From positions 62,001-126,000 of the forward strand of contig NZ_CANMVL010000011.1 of NCBI RefSeq assembly GCF_947501415.1: 64,000 nucleotides of DNA, in the 5' to 3' direction. The stretch comes from an uncultured Halomonas sp. (GTDB lineage Bacteria; Pseudomonadota; Gammaproteobacteria; Pseudomonadales; Halomonadaceae). This document shows positions 45,378-55,427 of the stretch, piece after piece. A program made the translations under genes and the position numbers. Positions within the stretch are counted from its first letter, which is position 1; every line of letters starts with the position of its first letter. The notes beneath the pieces are model-generated. The model searched no databases and was not told the DNA's origin. It saw only the letters and a list, made by a program, of their open reading frames with translations.

Positions 45378-47467
45378 GCGCCGAGAACACACCCCTCGAC
45401 GCCCCGGTCACCTCGCTCAAGGGGGTCGGCGAAGCGCTCTCCCTGAAGCTGTCCCGGCTGCGCATCGACAGCGTGGCCGACCTTCTCTTCCACCTGCCGC
45501 TGCGCTATCAGGACCGCACCCGCATTACCCCCATCGGCACCCTGCGCGCCGGCCATGAAGCGGTGGTCGAAGGCGAGGTGATTGCCGCCGAGGTCGTACG
45601 GGGCCGGCGCCGCAGCCTGCTGGTGCGCCTGCGCGACGGCAGCGGCCTGCTCAGCCTGCGCTTCTTCCACTTCTCGCCGGCGCAGCAGCATCAGTTCCAG
45701 CCTGGTAGCCGGGTGCGCGGCTTCGGTGAGGCGCGTACCGGTGCCACCGGACTCGAGCTCTACCACCCCGAGTATCGCCTGCTCAAGGCCGATGCGCCGC
45801 CGGTGGAAGACCACCTCACCCCGATCTACCCCACTACCGAGGGGTTGCACCAGACCCGCCTGCGCGCCTTGATTGAGCAGGCCCTGGAGCGGCTCGATGA
45901 CGCACCCGAGGCGCTGCCCGACTGGATCACCGCGGATCTGCGAAGCCGCTTCCGGCTGCCCGGACTCCATCGCTGTCTTCATGTGCTTCACCAGCCACCG
46001 CCGGAGGTCGACCCCGAGCAGCTGGCCGGGGGCCACCACCCGGCGACTCGTCGGCTGGCACTGGAGGAGCTGCTCGCTCACCGCCTCAGCCTGCAGACGG
46101 TGCGCCTGCGCATCCAGGAGGATGGTGCGCCCCCTCTGCCCTCGGGCCGTGGGCTGCAGGCCCGCTTCCTGACGCAGCTGCCCTTTTCCCTGACCGCCGC
46201 CCAGCGCCGCGTGCTCGACGAGATCGGCGCCGACCTGGCCCGGGAAGTGCCCATGCTGCGGCTGGTGCAGGGCGATGTGGGTTCCGGCAAGACCGTGGTG
46301 GCCGCCATGGCGGCCCTGGCCAGCATCGCCGGGGGGTGCCAGGCGGCGATGATGGCCCCCACCGAGATCCTGGCCGAGCAGCACTATCGCGCCTTCCGGG
46401 CCTGGTTTGCCCCGCTGGGCATCGACGTCGCCTGGCTGGCCGGCAAGCTCAAGGGCAAGGCACGCCTCGACACCAAGGCGGCGATCCAGGATGGCCGCGC
46501 CCAGATGGTCGTGGGCACCCATGCGCTGTTCCAGGGCGATGTACACTTCCAGCGCCTGGGCCTGGCGATCGTCGACGAGCAGCACCGCTTCGGTGTCCAT
46601 CAGCGCCTGGCGTTACGTGAGAAGGGTGAGGCCGGGGGCCTTACCCCGCATCAGCTGGTCATGACCGCCACCCCTATCCCGCGCACCCTGGCGATGAGTG
46701 CCTACGCCGACCTGGATGTCTCGGTGATAGACGAGCTGCCCCCGGGCCGCACCCCGGTCAGGACCGTGGCGATGCCCGATGAGCGGCGTCCCGAGGTGGT
46801 CGAGCGCATCCGCCATGCCTGCGCCGAGGGGCGTCAAGCCTACTGGGTCTGCACCCTGATCGAGGAGTCGGAGGTACTGGAGTGCCAGGCCGCCGAGGCG
46901 ACCCGGGACGAGCTGGTGGAGGCGCTGCCGGAACTCGCCATCGGCCTGGTACACGGCCGCATGAAGGCCGCCGAGAAGGCTACGGTGATGGAAGCCTTCA
47001 AGGCCGGGGAGCTGGATCTGCTGGTCGCCACCACGGTGATCGAAGTGGGAGTCGATGTACCCAACGCCAGCCTGATGATCATCGAGAACCCCGAGCGCCT
47101 GGGCCTCTCCCAGCTGCACCAGCTGCGTGGCCGAGTCGGCCGCGGTGCCACCCAGAGCTTCTGCGTGCTCCTCTATCATCCACCGCTGTCGGCCCACTCC
47201 AAGGAGCGCCTGGCGGTAATGCGCGAGACCAGCGACGGCTTTCGCATCGCCGAGAAGGATCTGGAGCTGCGCGGTCCCGGCGAGGTGCTGGGCACCCGCC
47301 AGACGGGGCTGGCCCAGATGAAGATCGCCGACCTGGAGCGCGACGCCGACCTCCTCGACCGAGTCGCGCCGCTGGCCGAGGCGCTGATGGCCAGCCACCC
47401 CGAGGCCAGCCAGCCGCTGATCCGGCGCTGGCTGGGTGAGGAGGCGGGGCGCTACGGCCAGGTGTGA
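45374..47467 (+). CDS. recG: ATP-dependent DNA helicase RecG
   Basis: A 697-residue fork-reversal helicase. The N-terminal wedge domain has VADLLFHLPLRYQDRT and an OB fold to about 150. Helicase motifs: Walker A QGDVGSGKT near 298, MAPTEILAEQHYR, DEQHRFGVHQR, TATPIPRTLAMSAY, and the motif VI region QLHQLRGRVGRGATQSFC. Length normal. Translation is coupled to oxyR. Confidence 0.97.
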   Translation: MSAENTPLDAPVTSLKGVGEALSLKLSRLRIDSVADLLFHLPLRYQDRTRITPIGTLRAGHEAVVEGEVIAAEVVRGRRRSLLVRLRDGSGLLSLRFFHFSPAQQHQFQPGSRVRGFGEARTGATGLELYHPEYRLLKADAPPVEDHLTPIYPTTEGLHQTRLRALIEQALERLDDAPEALPDWITADLRSRFRLPGLHRCLHVLHQPPPEVDPEQLAGGHHPATRRLALEELLAHRLSLQTVRLRIQEDGAPPLPSGRGLQARFLTQLPFSLTAAQRRVLDEIGADLAREVPMLRLVQGDVGSGKTVVAAMAALASIAGGCQAAMMAPTEILAEQHYRAFRAWFAPLGIDVAWLAGKLKGKARLDTKAAIQDGRAQMVVGTHALFQGDVHFQRLGLAIVDEQHRFGVHQRLALREKGEAGGLTPHQLVMTATPIPRTLAMSAYADLDVSVIDELPPGRTPVRTVAMPDERRPEVVERIRHACAEGRQAYWVCTLIEESEVLECQAAEATRDELVEALPELAIGLVHGRMKAAEKATVMEAFKAGELDLLVATTVIEVGVDVPNASLMIIENPERLGLSQLHQLRGRVGRGATQSFCVLLYHPPLSAHSKERLAVMRETSDGFRIAEKDLELRGPGEVLGTRQTGLAQMKIADLERDADLLDRVAPLAEALMASHPEASQPLIRRWLGEEAGRYGQV

Positions 47468-47555
47468 CGCCGTAAGCCAGCATGTCGACGCCAAGCCCAG
47501 CGGCAAGGAGATTTCTTGAAACACATAGCTTACCGCTCTCGACGAAGCCGAGCTC

Positions 47556-49676
47556 TTACCGCTCCGCTAAAAGCGCGGCTCCCGCTTCCCGCAACGGTGT
47601 CAGCTGCCGAGCGATCAGCATCAGCTGCGCCCCCAGCAGCGAGTCCGACTCTCCCTCGGCTACCTCGAGTGCCTCCCCCGGGGAGATCGCCTCGCGCTGC
47701 TCCAGCGCCAGGGCCAGATCATCCAGCTCGGCGATAATCGCCTCGGCCAAGGCACACTCCGCCGGTGTGACTCCCTGGCTCGCGCCGCGATGGGCACCCA
47801 GGGCGGACAGGTAGTTGAGCAGGGTATGGGCATGCAGCTGGAAAGGCACTCCCCGCTCGGCATCACGTCGAAAGGGGCCCGGCTCCTGCTGCATATTGGC
47901 CAACATGGCGGCGAGCTCCGCATCGGCGTTATGCGCATTACGGCGCGCCAGTCGATAGGTCAAGTCGTCACGCTTGCCCTCGGCGTACTGCGCCACCAGT
48001 GCCGCCAGGTAGTCCCGTTCCGAGGCCACGGCGGCGGCGGCCTGGCGATGCAGTCGTCTGCCCTGCCAGTCGGGCAGTATGGTCAGAACCGCCAGCCCGG
48101 CAATACCCGCGCCCAGCAGGGTATCCACCAGACGGGGCCAGATCAGCCCGAAGCCGTCGCCCACCTGATTGAAACAGCTCAGCACCATCAGGGTGATGGC
48201 CGCCGTGGCAAGGGTGTAGTGACGCCCGCGCAGGGCAAAGAAGGCGACCCCGGCGACCACCGCGATTCCCGCCTGGAGCGCCGGCGCCGGGAACAGGGTG
48301 ATCAGCGCCCAGCCTGCCACCAGCCCCAGCACCGTTCCTAGGATGCGCTGCCACAGGAAGCGCCGGGTGGCCCCGAAGCTGGGGCGACAGACAAACAGGC
48401 TGGTCAGCAGTATCCAGTAGCCCTGGGTGGGATGGATCAGATGCAGCAGACCGAAGCCGGCCACCAGGGTGGTAGCGAGCCGTACGGCGTGACGAAAGAC
48501 CGGCGAGCCTGGGGTCAGCTGCGCCTGCAGGCGCTCGATGACCTCCCCCAGACCCTGGGGGGTGCGGTCGTGGAGCACCCTGTCACCGCGCTCCCCGAGC
48601 TCCGGGTGGCGAGCCCTGGCCAGGGCTCGTGCCAGGGTCGCCAGGTTATCGGCTACGGCCTCCAGGGCGGGCAGCAGCGCCTTGCGCTCGTCGGTCAGCT
48701 CCCCGCGCAGATGTGCCAGGGAGGCGTCGAGATCGACCAGCGCCTGCTCGCTCGGGGCCAGGTCGAAGCTGCGCTTAAGCAGCAGCCCCCGGGCCAGGGT
48801 GCGGCACGCCTCGCCCTGTCGGGAGAGTACCCGCTGCATCCGAAACAGCACATCGTGATGAAAGAATGCCTCGGCCAGCTCGGCATAGGGGGAGTGGGAA
48901 GAGCTGGCCCGCTCATGGATGTCCTGGGCGATCATGTAGAGCCCCAGATAACGGGCCAGGCGCGGCGATTCGCGCTGCCCCTCCAGGCGACGGAAGAGAC
49001 GCTCCTTGGCGTCGTTGAGGGCCTCCACCACAACGCCATTCTGATGCGCCAGGGCCAGGCGCCTGCTCTCCACATCCAGTTCGCGCAAGGGCTCGAACAG
49101 CGCCGCCTTGAGGCCGAGGTAACGGGCCAGCTCACGGTAGACCCGTGCCAGGGCAAGCTGCAGCGGCTGACGCGAGAAGAACGCACACCAAACGACCGAG
49201 ATCACTCCATACCAGGCGGCACCGGCCACCAGTAATGACGGTTCCCGCCACAGTTCATCCAGCACCGGGCTGTCGCGTTGCTCGAGGCTGATCAGGGTGT
49301 AGATGGCCAGGATCAGGGTGGCGTTGGCGATGGTGGCGTAGCGCTGACCGACGGCGCCGAACATGGTCATGCCGAAGGCGGCCACACCCAGGCTCACGAC
49401 GAGGAGCCAGGGATGGACGAAGAGCAGCTCCATCGCCAGCGAGGCCAGCGCGAAGCAGACCAGGGTGACCAGCAGGGCGGCCAGCCGCCCGGGCCAGTCG
49501 TCATCGGTCTCGGCCAGGGCACAGGCGATGGCCCCCAGGAACAGCGGAATCAGGCTGGCCATATCACCCCGCCACCAGCACAGCAGGGTGATGCCACCCA
49601 GGGCAATAAACACCCGCAGGCTGTAGGCGGCAGGCTCTAGGGTCCAGAAGCGCCGCAGGACCAGTGACGGAGACAT
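47556..49676 (-). CDS. YccS/FUSC family membrane protein
   Basis: A 706-residue inner-membrane protein with two sets of about six helices (near residues 20-165 and 395-520) separated by a helical cytoplasmic region, the layout of the YccS/FUSC family (aromatic acid exporter-like). Recognised by ETDDDWPGRLAALLVTL, TLILAIYTLISLE, and LIHPTQGYWILLTSLFVCRPSFGATRRFLWQRILGTVLG. Transport role unproven. It is convergent with recG. Confidence 0.9.
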   Translation of the reverse strand: MSPSLVLRRFWTLEPAAYSLRVFIALGGITLLCWWRGDMASLIPLFLGAIACALAETDDDWPGRLAALLVTLVCFALASLAMELLFVHPWLLVVSLGVAAFGMTMFGAVGQRYATIANATLILAIYTLISLEQRDSPVLDELWREPSLLVAGAAWYGVISVVWCAFFSRQPLQLALARVYRELARYLGLKAALFEPLRELDVESRRLALAHQNGVVVEALNDAKERLFRRLEGQRESPRLARYLGLYMIAQDIHERASSSHSPYAELAEAFFHHDVLFRMQRVLSRQGEACRTLARGLLLKRSFDLAPSEQALVDLDASLAHLRGELTDERKALLPALEAVADNLATLARALARARHPELGERGDRVLHDRTPQGLGEVIERLQAQLTPGSPVFRHAVRLATTLVAGFGLLHLIHPTQGYWILLTSLFVCRPSFGATRRFLWQRILGTVLGLVAGWALITLFPAPALQAGIAVVAGVAFFALRGRHYTLATAAITLMVLSCFNQVGDGFGLIWPRLVDTLLGAGIAGLAVLTILPDWQGRRLHRQAAAAVASERDYLAALVAQYAEGKRDDLTYRLARRNAHNADAELAAMLANMQQEPGPFRRDAERGVPFQLHAHTLLNYLSALGAHRGASQGVTPAECALAEAIIAELDDLALALEQREAISPGEALEVAEGESDSLLGAQLMLIARQLTPLREAGAALLAER

Positions 49677-49687
49677 GGTGAGAGGTG

Positions 49688-50044
49688 TCAGAGGTGGCGC
49701 AGCAACTTCTGCAGGCGCTGCAGGTCGTTGGCATCGCCCACCAGGCGCACACAGCCCTCCATCATGCCGTCGAGGAAGACCTGCTGGCTTGGCTTGCGCA
49801 GCACCTCGAGCGCGGTCGCCGCATCCTCGAAGCGCAGCTCCAGGTCGAGATCCACCGGCAGGCCGCGGCCATGCTCGATGCCACGAGGCGACATGCGGTA
49901 GTGCCGGGCGATGGAGAGATCTTCGGTGGCCACCCCCCAGTCGAGATGGCCCATCTCATTGAGGAGCTCGCGGAAGCGTGCCTTGCGACGCAAGGCGCGC
50001 TTGAGTAGCCAACCCAGCACCCAGAGCATCAGTTTCAGCTTCAT
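49688..50044 (-). CDS. Small SCP2-like protein of unknown function
   Basis: A 118-residue protein with an amphipathic N-terminus (MKLKLMLWVLGWLLKRALRRKARF) and a following domain in which VDLDLELRFEDAATALEVLR and FLDGMMEGCVRLVGDANDLQRLQKLLRHL recall the sterol-carrier-2 fold (substrate-binding beta sheet, final helix). The assignment is by eye and weak. The ATG at 50044 is 11 bp upstream of the yccS-like gene's own start region on the same strand, so the two are probably co-transcribed. Confidence 0.6.
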   Translation of the reverse strand: MKLKLMLWVLGWLLKRALRRKARFRELLNEMGHLDWGVATEDLSIARHYRMSPRGIEHGRGLPVDLDLELRFEDAATALEVLRKPSQQVFLDGMMEGCVRLVGDANDLQRLQKLLRHL

Positions 50045-50122
50045 GTCATCACCACCGGATCCCTGGAGAATAGGGGAGAAAGACGCCTGGCACCGGAAAG
50101 GGGCCAGGCGTTCGGGGGGCAC

Positions 50123-50166
50123 TTCCCGGAGTGACGTTCCCCGGAATCACTTTCCCCGGAGTTACT
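50123..50166. repeat. Three-unit 14-15 bp tandem repeat at the 3' end of the HU gene
   Basis: Units start at 50123 (TTCCCGGAGTGACG), 50137 (TTCCCCGGAATCACT) and 50152 (TTCCCCGGAGTTACT). The last covers the HU stop codon (50162-50164). Confidence 0.7.
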
Positions 50167-50437
50167 TGGCCACGGCGTCCTTGAGGCCCTTGCCCGGCTT
50201 GAAGGCCACGGTCTTGCTGGCCGGAATGTTCATCGGCTGACCGGTCTGGGGGTTCTTGCCGGTGCGCGCGGCACGCTCGCGCACGGCAAAGGTACCGAAG
50301 CCGATCAGGGTGACATCCTGCCCCTGGGAGACACTCCCGGTGATCTCGTCGAGAATGACATTGAGCACCTGGCTCGCCTTGTCCTTGGACAGATCGGCAC
50401 GTTCGGCAATCGCCGCCGCGAGTTCTGGCTTACGCAT
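50162..50437 (-). CDS. hupB: HU family DNA-binding protein
   Basis: A 91-residue histone-like protein (MRKPELAAAIAERADLSKDKASQVLNVILDEI, then VTLIGFGTFAVRERAARTGKNPQTG with the DNA-intercalating Pro of the arm, and KTVAFKPGKGLKDAV). It bends and packs DNA. It has an AGGAGGGTT ribosome site. The symbol follows the common name for HU-beta. In the Pseudomonas order HU also lies next to rubredoxin reductase. Confidence 0.95.
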   Translation of the reverse strand: MRKPELAAAIAERADLSKDKASQVLNVILDEITGSVSQGQDVTLIGFGTFAVRERAARTGKNPQTGQPMNIPASKTVAFKPGKGLKDAVAK

Positions 50438-50624
50438 ACAACCCTCCTGGTATTGACACTGGGTCCCGACACCTTCGTCGGGAGATAGCTGTCATGATAG
50501 TTGTCTTGGCAGACGACGCTCGCCGTTCACTCGGTTGTCTCACCGGGCGACGGGCGAGCGACGTCGAAAGAGATACTAACGATCTACTACAACATAGGGC
50601 GACCCTTGGGCCACCATCGCCGAC

Positions 50625-51785
50625 CTAGCCTAGCAACGCCGGCGCAGCGCGCGCCAGTTCGACTTTCCGACGCACACAGCTTCCTGTCAACGCAAATCCG
50701 ATCAAACGTCCGTCCTCGGCCTCGGCCAGGGCGGTCAGGTCCCCCGCCTCGCCCTCGATGCGCCAACGCGCCGGGGGATGGGTGGGCGGCAGCGATACTA
50801 CCGGCAGCAACGGCGTCTTGACCAGCACCGGCCAGGGGCCATAACGCACCGGCGTCGGCGTGCCGGCAAGGGTGTGCGCCAGGGACCTGGCGCCGGCCTG
50901 CAGCGGCTGCACATACATGGCATTGACGCCATCGACGCAAGCCACATCGCCCAGGGCATGCACCCCCGGCGCCGAGGTGGCCATCAGGCGATCGGTATGG
51001 ATCCCCGCGGCACTGACCTCGAGCCCCGCCGCCTCGGCCAGTGCCGTGCGGGGCCGCAGCCCCGTCGCCAGCAGCACCAGATCGGCCACCACCGATCCAC
51101 CACCATCGAGATCGACAACGGCCTCGCTGCCCTCGGCAGCCAGCCCGGCGACACCGCTCCCCATGCACAGGGCCATGCCCGCCGCATGGAACGCCTCCCC
51201 CAGCGCCCAGCCCAGCGGCTCGGGGAGCAACCGTGGCAGCGGTGCCGTTTCCGGTGCGATCAGGGTCACCCGATGGCCGCCCGCCAGCAGGTCGTTGGCG
51301 AACTCGCAGCCCACCAGGCCGGCACCGATGATCGCCACTCGGGCGGGGCGGCCCAGGGCGCCTATCGCGGCGTGAAAGACCCGATAGTCATCCAGATCGT
51401 TGATCGCCATCACTCGACCGGCCAGGGACGCTGGAATATCGAAGGGCATGGTGGGCGCCGCTCCGGTCGCCAGCACCAGCTCCCCGTAGGTCAGCCGCTC
51501 CTCTCCGATATGCAGGGTACGGGAGTCGGTATCGATGGCGTCGACGCGAGTGTGGGTACGCACCACTGCATTCAGCGACTCTGCCACCGCCAGGGCATCA
51601 CGGGCCGCCAGCCGCTCGGGCGGCAGTCCCTTGGTGAAGCCGGTGGAGAGCAGCGGCTTGGAGTAGTCGTCACCGCTGTCGGAGGTGATCAGGGTCACCG
51701 ACCGCTCCTTGTCCAAGGCACGCAGCTGGCGCAGCAGGCCAAGGCCCGCCATGCCGCTACCGAGAATGGTCAGGGGGGCACTCAT
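50625..51785 (-). CDS. Rubredoxin reductase-like FAD/NAD(P)-dependent oxidoreductase
   Basis: A 386-residue flavoprotein with two dinucleotide-binding folds: ILGSGMAGLGLLRQLRALD at the N-terminus for FAD, and VAIIGAGLVGCEFANDLLAGG for NAD(P)H. ATGAAP and GVHALGDVACVDG also bind FAD. A short C-terminal domain follows. It resembles AlkT/RubB that reduces rubredoxin. No rubredoxin gene (two CxxC motifs) lies beside it in this window, unlike the arrangement I recall in Pseudomonas, so the partner is either elsewhere or different. The start is the ATG at 51785. Confidence 0.87.
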   Translation of the reverse strand: MSAPLTILGSGMAGLGLLRQLRALDKERSVTLITSDSGDDYSKPLLSTGFTKGLPPERLAARDALAVAESLNAVVRTHTRVDAIDTDSRTLHIGEERLTYGELVLATGAAPTMPFDIPASLAGRVMAINDLDDYRVFHAAIGALGRPARVAIIGAGLVGCEFANDLLAGGHRVTLIAPETAPLPRLLPEPLGWALGEAFHAAGMALCMGSGVAGLAAEGSEAVVDLDGGGSVVADLVLLATGLRPRTALAEAAGLEVSAAGIHTDRLMATSAPGVHALGDVACVDGVNAMYVQPLQAGARSLAHTLAGTPTPVRYGPWPVLVKTPLLPVVSLPPTHPPARWRIEGEAGDLTALAEAEDGRLIGFALTGSCVRRKVELARAAPALLG

Positions 51786-51843
51786 GGGTCTCCTCGTCGA
51801 GGATGGGTGGTGGTTGCGCATGGTACACTACCCGCCCCCATGG

Positions 51844-52410
51844 ATGGACAGAGAGTCCGCGGTGTCCGATTCCCGATCCCACGCCCAGCATGGCCCCGCG
51901 CGCTGGTTACCCCTGGCCGCCGTCCGCCCCACCATGAGCCCGGCCTGGCGCCAATGGGTAGGCTCGCGGGACTCCTTGACCCTGCGCCTCACCGATGCGG
52001 GGCGCCCGCGCCCCTTCCGGGTCCACCTGATCGACCAGCGCACCGGTGCGCTGCGGCGCGACGAGGCCCAGGCGCTGAACCTCCCTCCGGGCCGCCAGGC
52101 CTGGCAGCGCGAGGTCGCGCTATGCCTGGGCGAGACGCCCTGGGTGGTGGCACGCTCTGTGGCTCCGCTCGAGGGACTGCCCGCCCACGAGCTGACGCAT
52201 CTCGGCGAGCGCTCCCTGGGCAGCTGGCTGTTCCGTCAGCCCGACCTCGAGCGCGGTGAGATCGAGGTCACCCGTGACCCGGCAGGCTTCCATGAGGCAC
52301 GGGGGCCCTGGGGGCGCCGTTCGGTATTTCACCATGGGGGCTTCCGCGTGCTGGTGCAGGAGTGGTTCCTCGACGCCATGGCGGATGACCTCGGCCTGCC
52401 TTCGCGCTAG
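51844..52410 (+). CDS. ubiC: Chorismate lyase
   Basis: A 188-residue enzyme that makes 4-hydroxybenzoate and pyruvate from chorismate, the first step to ubiquinone. Family features: W at [36 protein letters not shown] with the substrate-contact Arg, [14 protein letters not shown] and [23 protein letters not shown] near the end. The start is either the ATG at 51844 or the GTG at 51862 (AGAGAG just upstream). It lies 32 bp before ubiA. Confidence 0.9.
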   Translation: MDRESAVSDSRSHAQHGPARWLPLAAVRPTMSPAWRQWVGSRDSLTLRLTDAGRPRPFRVHLIDQRTGALRRDEAQALNLPPGRQAWQREVALCLGETPWVVARSVAPLEGLPAHELTHLGERSLGSWLFRQPDLERGEIEVTRDPAGFHEARGPWGRRSVFHHGGFRVLVQEWFLDAMADDLGLPSR

Positions 52411-52442
52411 GCTTTGGTGTTCCCACCCGCCACGAGGTAGAG

Positions 52443-53333
52443 ATGGACCGCTCTTTGATGCGCCCCACGGGCCTGGCCCGACTCCCCGACTTCCTGCGCC
52501 TGACACGCCTCGACCGTCCCATCGGTACCTGGCTGCTGATGTGGCCCACCCTCTGGGCGCTGTGGACCGCCGCCGAGGGGCTGCCCAGCCGTCGCCTGCT
52601 GCTGATCTTCATCGCCGGCGTCTATCTGATGCGTGCCGCCGGCTGCGTGATCAATGACTACGCCGACCGCCACGTGGACGGCTACGTCAAGCGCACTCTC
52701 GACCGCCCCCTGGCCACCGGGCGCATCAGCGAGGGCGAGGCCCAGGCGCTGTTTATGATGCTGGTGGCGGGCGCCTTCGTGCTGGTGCTGTTCACCAACC
52801 TGTTCACGGTGCTGCTCTCCATCGGCGGGGTAATACTGGCCTTCATCTACCCCTTCATGAAGCGCTACACCCATCTGCCACAGCTGTTTCTGGGAGCGGC
52901 ATTCTCCTGGGCGATCCCCATGGCATACGGTGCGGTGCTGGGCCATGTGCCCTTCGAGGCGTGGCTGCTGTTCGCGGCCAATGTGATGTGGACCATCGCC
53001 TACGACACCCAGTACGCCATGGTCGATCGCGACGACGATCTGAAGGTCGGCATCAAGTCCACCGCGGTGCTGTTCGGCAGCGCCGACCGCTTCATGATCG
53101 GCCTGCTGCAGATCGTGACGCTGCTGCTGCTGGCCTGGGCCGGCACACGACTCGCCCTGGGCGGTTTCTTCTGGCTGGGGCTGGTGGCCATGGCGGCCAC
53201 CTTCGTCTGGCAGCACTGGCTGATCCGCGAGCGCAAGCGAGAGCCCTGCTTCCGGGCCTTTCTCAACAACTACTGGTCGGGTCTGCTGGTGTTCGCGGGC
53301 ATCGCCCTGAGCCTGTGGCCAGGCATCCAGTAG
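52443..53333 (+). CDS. ubiA: 4-hydroxybenzoate octaprenyltransferase
   Basis: A 296-residue inner-membrane prenyltransferase with nine helices. The two Asp-rich motifs that bind Mg-diphosphate are [10 protein letters not shown] (about residues 72-81) and [15 protein letters not shown] (about 189-203). [19 protein letters not shown] is near the N-terminus. It attaches the polyprenyl tail to 4-hydroxybenzoate made by UbiC. Start at 52443 with a GAGGTAG site. Confidence 0.96.
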   Translation: MDRSLMRPTGLARLPDFLRLTRLDRPIGTWLLMWPTLWALWTAAEGLPSRRLLLIFIAGVYLMRAAGCVINDYADRHVDGYVKRTLDRPLATGRISEGEAQALFMMLVAGAFVLVLFTNLFTVLLSIGGVILAFIYPFMKRYTHLPQLFLGAAFSWAIPMAYGAVLGHVPFEAWLLFAANVMWTIAYDTQYAMVDRDDDLKVGIKSTAVLFGSADRFMIGLLQIVTLLLLAWAGTRLALGGFFWLGLVAMAATFVWQHWLIRERKREPCFRAFLNNYWSGLLVFAGIALSLWPGIQ

Positions 53334-53356
53334 CCGGGCCTCCGGTGCGGGCCGGC

Positions 53357-53374
53357 CTGTCACGTCAGTGTCAT
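53357..53374 (+). promoter_or_regulatory. PHO box upstream of phoB
   Basis: Two 7-bp half-sites, CTGTCAC and GTGTCAT, separated by 4 bp (GTCA), the standard PhoB operator spacing of 7-4-7. It lies 51 bp before the phoB ATG and suggests autoregulation. Confidence 0.75.
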
Positions 53375-53424
53375 AATGTCGTGATCTACTCGACATCGAC
53401 CCGTCATTGACCCGAGGCTTCAGG

Positions 53425-54114
53425 ATGACCGCCAAGACCGTACTGATCGTCGATGATGAAGCGCCCATCCGCGAGATGATCGCCATGGCGCTGGAGATGG
53501 CCGACTATCGCGTGCTCGAGGCGGACAACGCCCAGACCGCCCATGCCATGGTGGTCGACCACCAGCCTGACCTCCTGCTGCTCGACTGGATGATGCCCGG
53601 CACCAGCGGCATCGAGCTGGCGCGGCGCCTCAAGCGCGACGAAACTACCGCCGAACTGCCGATCATCATGCTCACCGCCAAGGGCGAAGAGGACAACAAG
53701 ATCCAGGGGCTCGAGGCCGGCGCCGATGACTATATCACCAAGCCCTTCTCCCCCCGGGAGCTGGTGGCGCGTCTCAAGGCCGTGCTGCGCCGGGCAACGC
53801 CCCATGGTGTCGAGGAGGCGGTGGAGGTGGATGGCCTGCGGCTCGATCCGGTCAGCCACCGGGTCAGCGCCGACGGTCGGGAGCTGGGTGTGGGCCCTAC
53901 CGAGTATCGCCTGCTGCAGTTCTTCATGACCCATCAGGAACGCGCCTACACCCGCAGCCAGCTGCTCGATCAGGTGTGGGGCGGCAATGTCTACGTGGAG
54001 GAGCGCACCGTCGACGTGCATATCCGCCGCCTGCGCAAGGCGCTGGGTGAGCGCCATCAGCACCTGGTACAGACGGTGCGTGGCACCGGCTACCGGTTTT
54101 CCACCAAGGGCTGA
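53425..54114 (+). CDS. phoB: Phosphate regulon response regulator PhoB
   Basis: A 229-residue OmpR-type regulator. The receiver domain has [10 protein letters not shown] (acidic pocket), the phosphorylated Asp in [10 protein letters not shown] (Asp 53 or so), Thr in IIMLTAKG and Lys in YITKPFSP. The C-terminal winged helix (about 130-229) has [17 protein letters not shown] and [19 protein letters not shown]. It activates genes with PHO boxes under phosphate limitation; two such boxes are in this window. ATG at 53425; a TTG 18 bases upstream is also in frame. Confidence 0.97.
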   Translation: MTAKTVLIVDDEAPIREMIAMALEMADYRVLEADNAQTAHAMVVDHQPDLLLLDWMMPGTSGIELARRLKRDETTAELPIIMLTAKGEEDNKIQGLEAGADDYITKPFSPRELVARLKAVLRRATPHGVEEAVEVDGLRLDPVSHRVSADGRELGVGPTEYRLLQFFMTHQERAYTRSQLLDQVWGGNVYVEERTVDVHIRRLRKALGERHQHLVQTVRGTGYRFSTKG

Positions 54115-54115
54115 C

Positions 54116-55420
54116 GTGAGGCACTGGAGGCATGAGCTATGGCGCCTGCTTCTGCTCGCTGGCCTCGGCCTGGCGGTCGGCTGGCCGCTGGGCGCGCCGG
54201 GGGCCGGACTGGCCCTGGGGCTTGCGCTGAACCTTGTCTACCATCTCTATCAACTGCACCGCCTTCACCACTGGCTGACCCATGACAGCCAGGCCGAGCC
54301 GCCCTCGGCCGCCGGGCTATGGGGTGAGCTGATGGACCGCCTCTACCGCTACCAGAAGGTCCAGCGTATCGCCCAGGAGCGGCTGCGCAGCACCCTGGGG
54401 CGGATTCAGGAGTCCTCCGAGGCCATGCGCGACAGCGTGGTCATGCTCGATCGACACGGCGACATGGAGTGGTGGAACAGCGCGGCGGCCCGGCTGCTGG
54501 GGCTGGAAGCGCCCCATGATCGCGGCCACCATATCACCAACCTGCTGCGCGACCCGCGCTTCATCGAGTACTTCCATGCACGCGACTACCGCGACTCCCT
54601 GACCCTGCCCTCCCCCATCGACGAGCGGACCATCCTGGAGTTTCAGATCACCCTCTATGGCGACGACGAGCGGCTGCTGATGGCCCGCGACATCACCCGC
54701 CTGCATCGCCTCGAGGAGATGCGCCGCGACTTCGTGGCCAATGTCTCCCATGAGCTGCGCACCCCTCTCACCGTGCTGGCCGGCTACCTGGAGACCTACG
54801 CCAGCTTCACCGACCAGCTGCCCCCACGGTTCGCCAGGGGACTCGGCCAGATGCAGGAGCAGACCACCCGCATGCAGAACCTGGTCCAGGACCTGCTGCT
54901 GCTCTCGCGGCTGGAGATCGACCGCAGCGGAGGCGACCATGCCCCGCTGGACATGGTCAGATTGCTGGAGGGCGTAAAGCGGGATGCCGAGGCGCTATCC
55001 GGCGGTCGCCACACCATCCGGGTAGAGCTCAAGGAGCCTCGCGCCCTGGTGGGCAGTGAACAGGAGGTTCGCAGCGCCCTCTCCAACCTGGCCTTCAACG
55101 CCGTGCGCTACACCGCCGAAGGCAGTCATATCACCCTGAGCTGGCGCCCCGGGCCCAACCATGGCGCCTACCTGGAGGTGGTCGACGACGGCGAAGGCAT
55201 CGACCCGGTGCATGTACCGCGCCTTACCGAGCGCTTCTATCGGGTCGACAAGGGGCGCAGCACGGCGACCGGCGGAACCGGCCTCGGCCTGGCCATCGTC
55301 AAGCACGTGCTGCTGCGCCACGACGCCCGCCTGGAGATCGACTCCCGGCCGCGCCAGGGCACCACCTTTCGCTGTCTCTTCCCCGCTACCCGACTGGAAG
55401 GGGAGACCCTCGCGACCTGA
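54116..55420 (+). CDS. phoR: Phosphate regulon sensor histidine kinase PhoR
   Basis: A 434-residue inner-membrane kinase. N-terminal hydrophobic hairpin (about 10-48) with no large periplasmic domain, as in PhoR. A PAS domain (SVVMLDRHGDMEWWNSAAARLLGL) spans about 100-205. The phosphorylated His is in FVANVSHELRTPLTVLAG, the N box in LSNLAFNAVRYT, and ATP lid glycines in GEGID and GTGLGLAIVKHV. GTG start at 54116, one base after the phoB stop, with AAGGG upstream. It phosphorylates PhoB when phosphate is low, signalled by PstSCAB-PhoU. Confidence 0.96.
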   Translation: MRHWRHELWRLLLLAGLGLAVGWPLGAPGAGLALGLALNLVYHLYQLHRLHHWLTHDSQAEPPSAAGLWGELMDRLYRYQKVQRIAQERLRSTLGRIQESSEAMRDSVVMLDRHGDMEWWNSAAARLLGLEAPHDRGHHITNLLRDPRFIEYFHARDYRDSLTLPSPIDERTILEFQITLYGDDERLLMARDITRLHRLEEMRRDFVANVSHELRTPLTVLAGYLETYASFTDQLPPRFARGLGQMQEQTTRMQNLVQDLLLLSRLEIDRSGGDHAPLDMVRLLEGVKRDAEALSGGRHTIRVELKEPRALVGSEQEVRSALSNLAFNAVRYTAEGSHITLSWRPGPNHGAYLEVVDDGEGIDPVHVPRLTERFYRVDKGRSTATGGTGLGLAIVKHVLLRHDARLEIDSRPRQGTTFRCLFPATRLEGETLAT

Positions 55421-55427
55421 CGCCGTC

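Noticed and set aside
50778..52259. 493-codon open frame on the plus strand across rubredoxin reductase and ubiC
   Set aside because: Antisense to the flavoprotein gene with two dinucleotide folds, and out of frame with ubiC.
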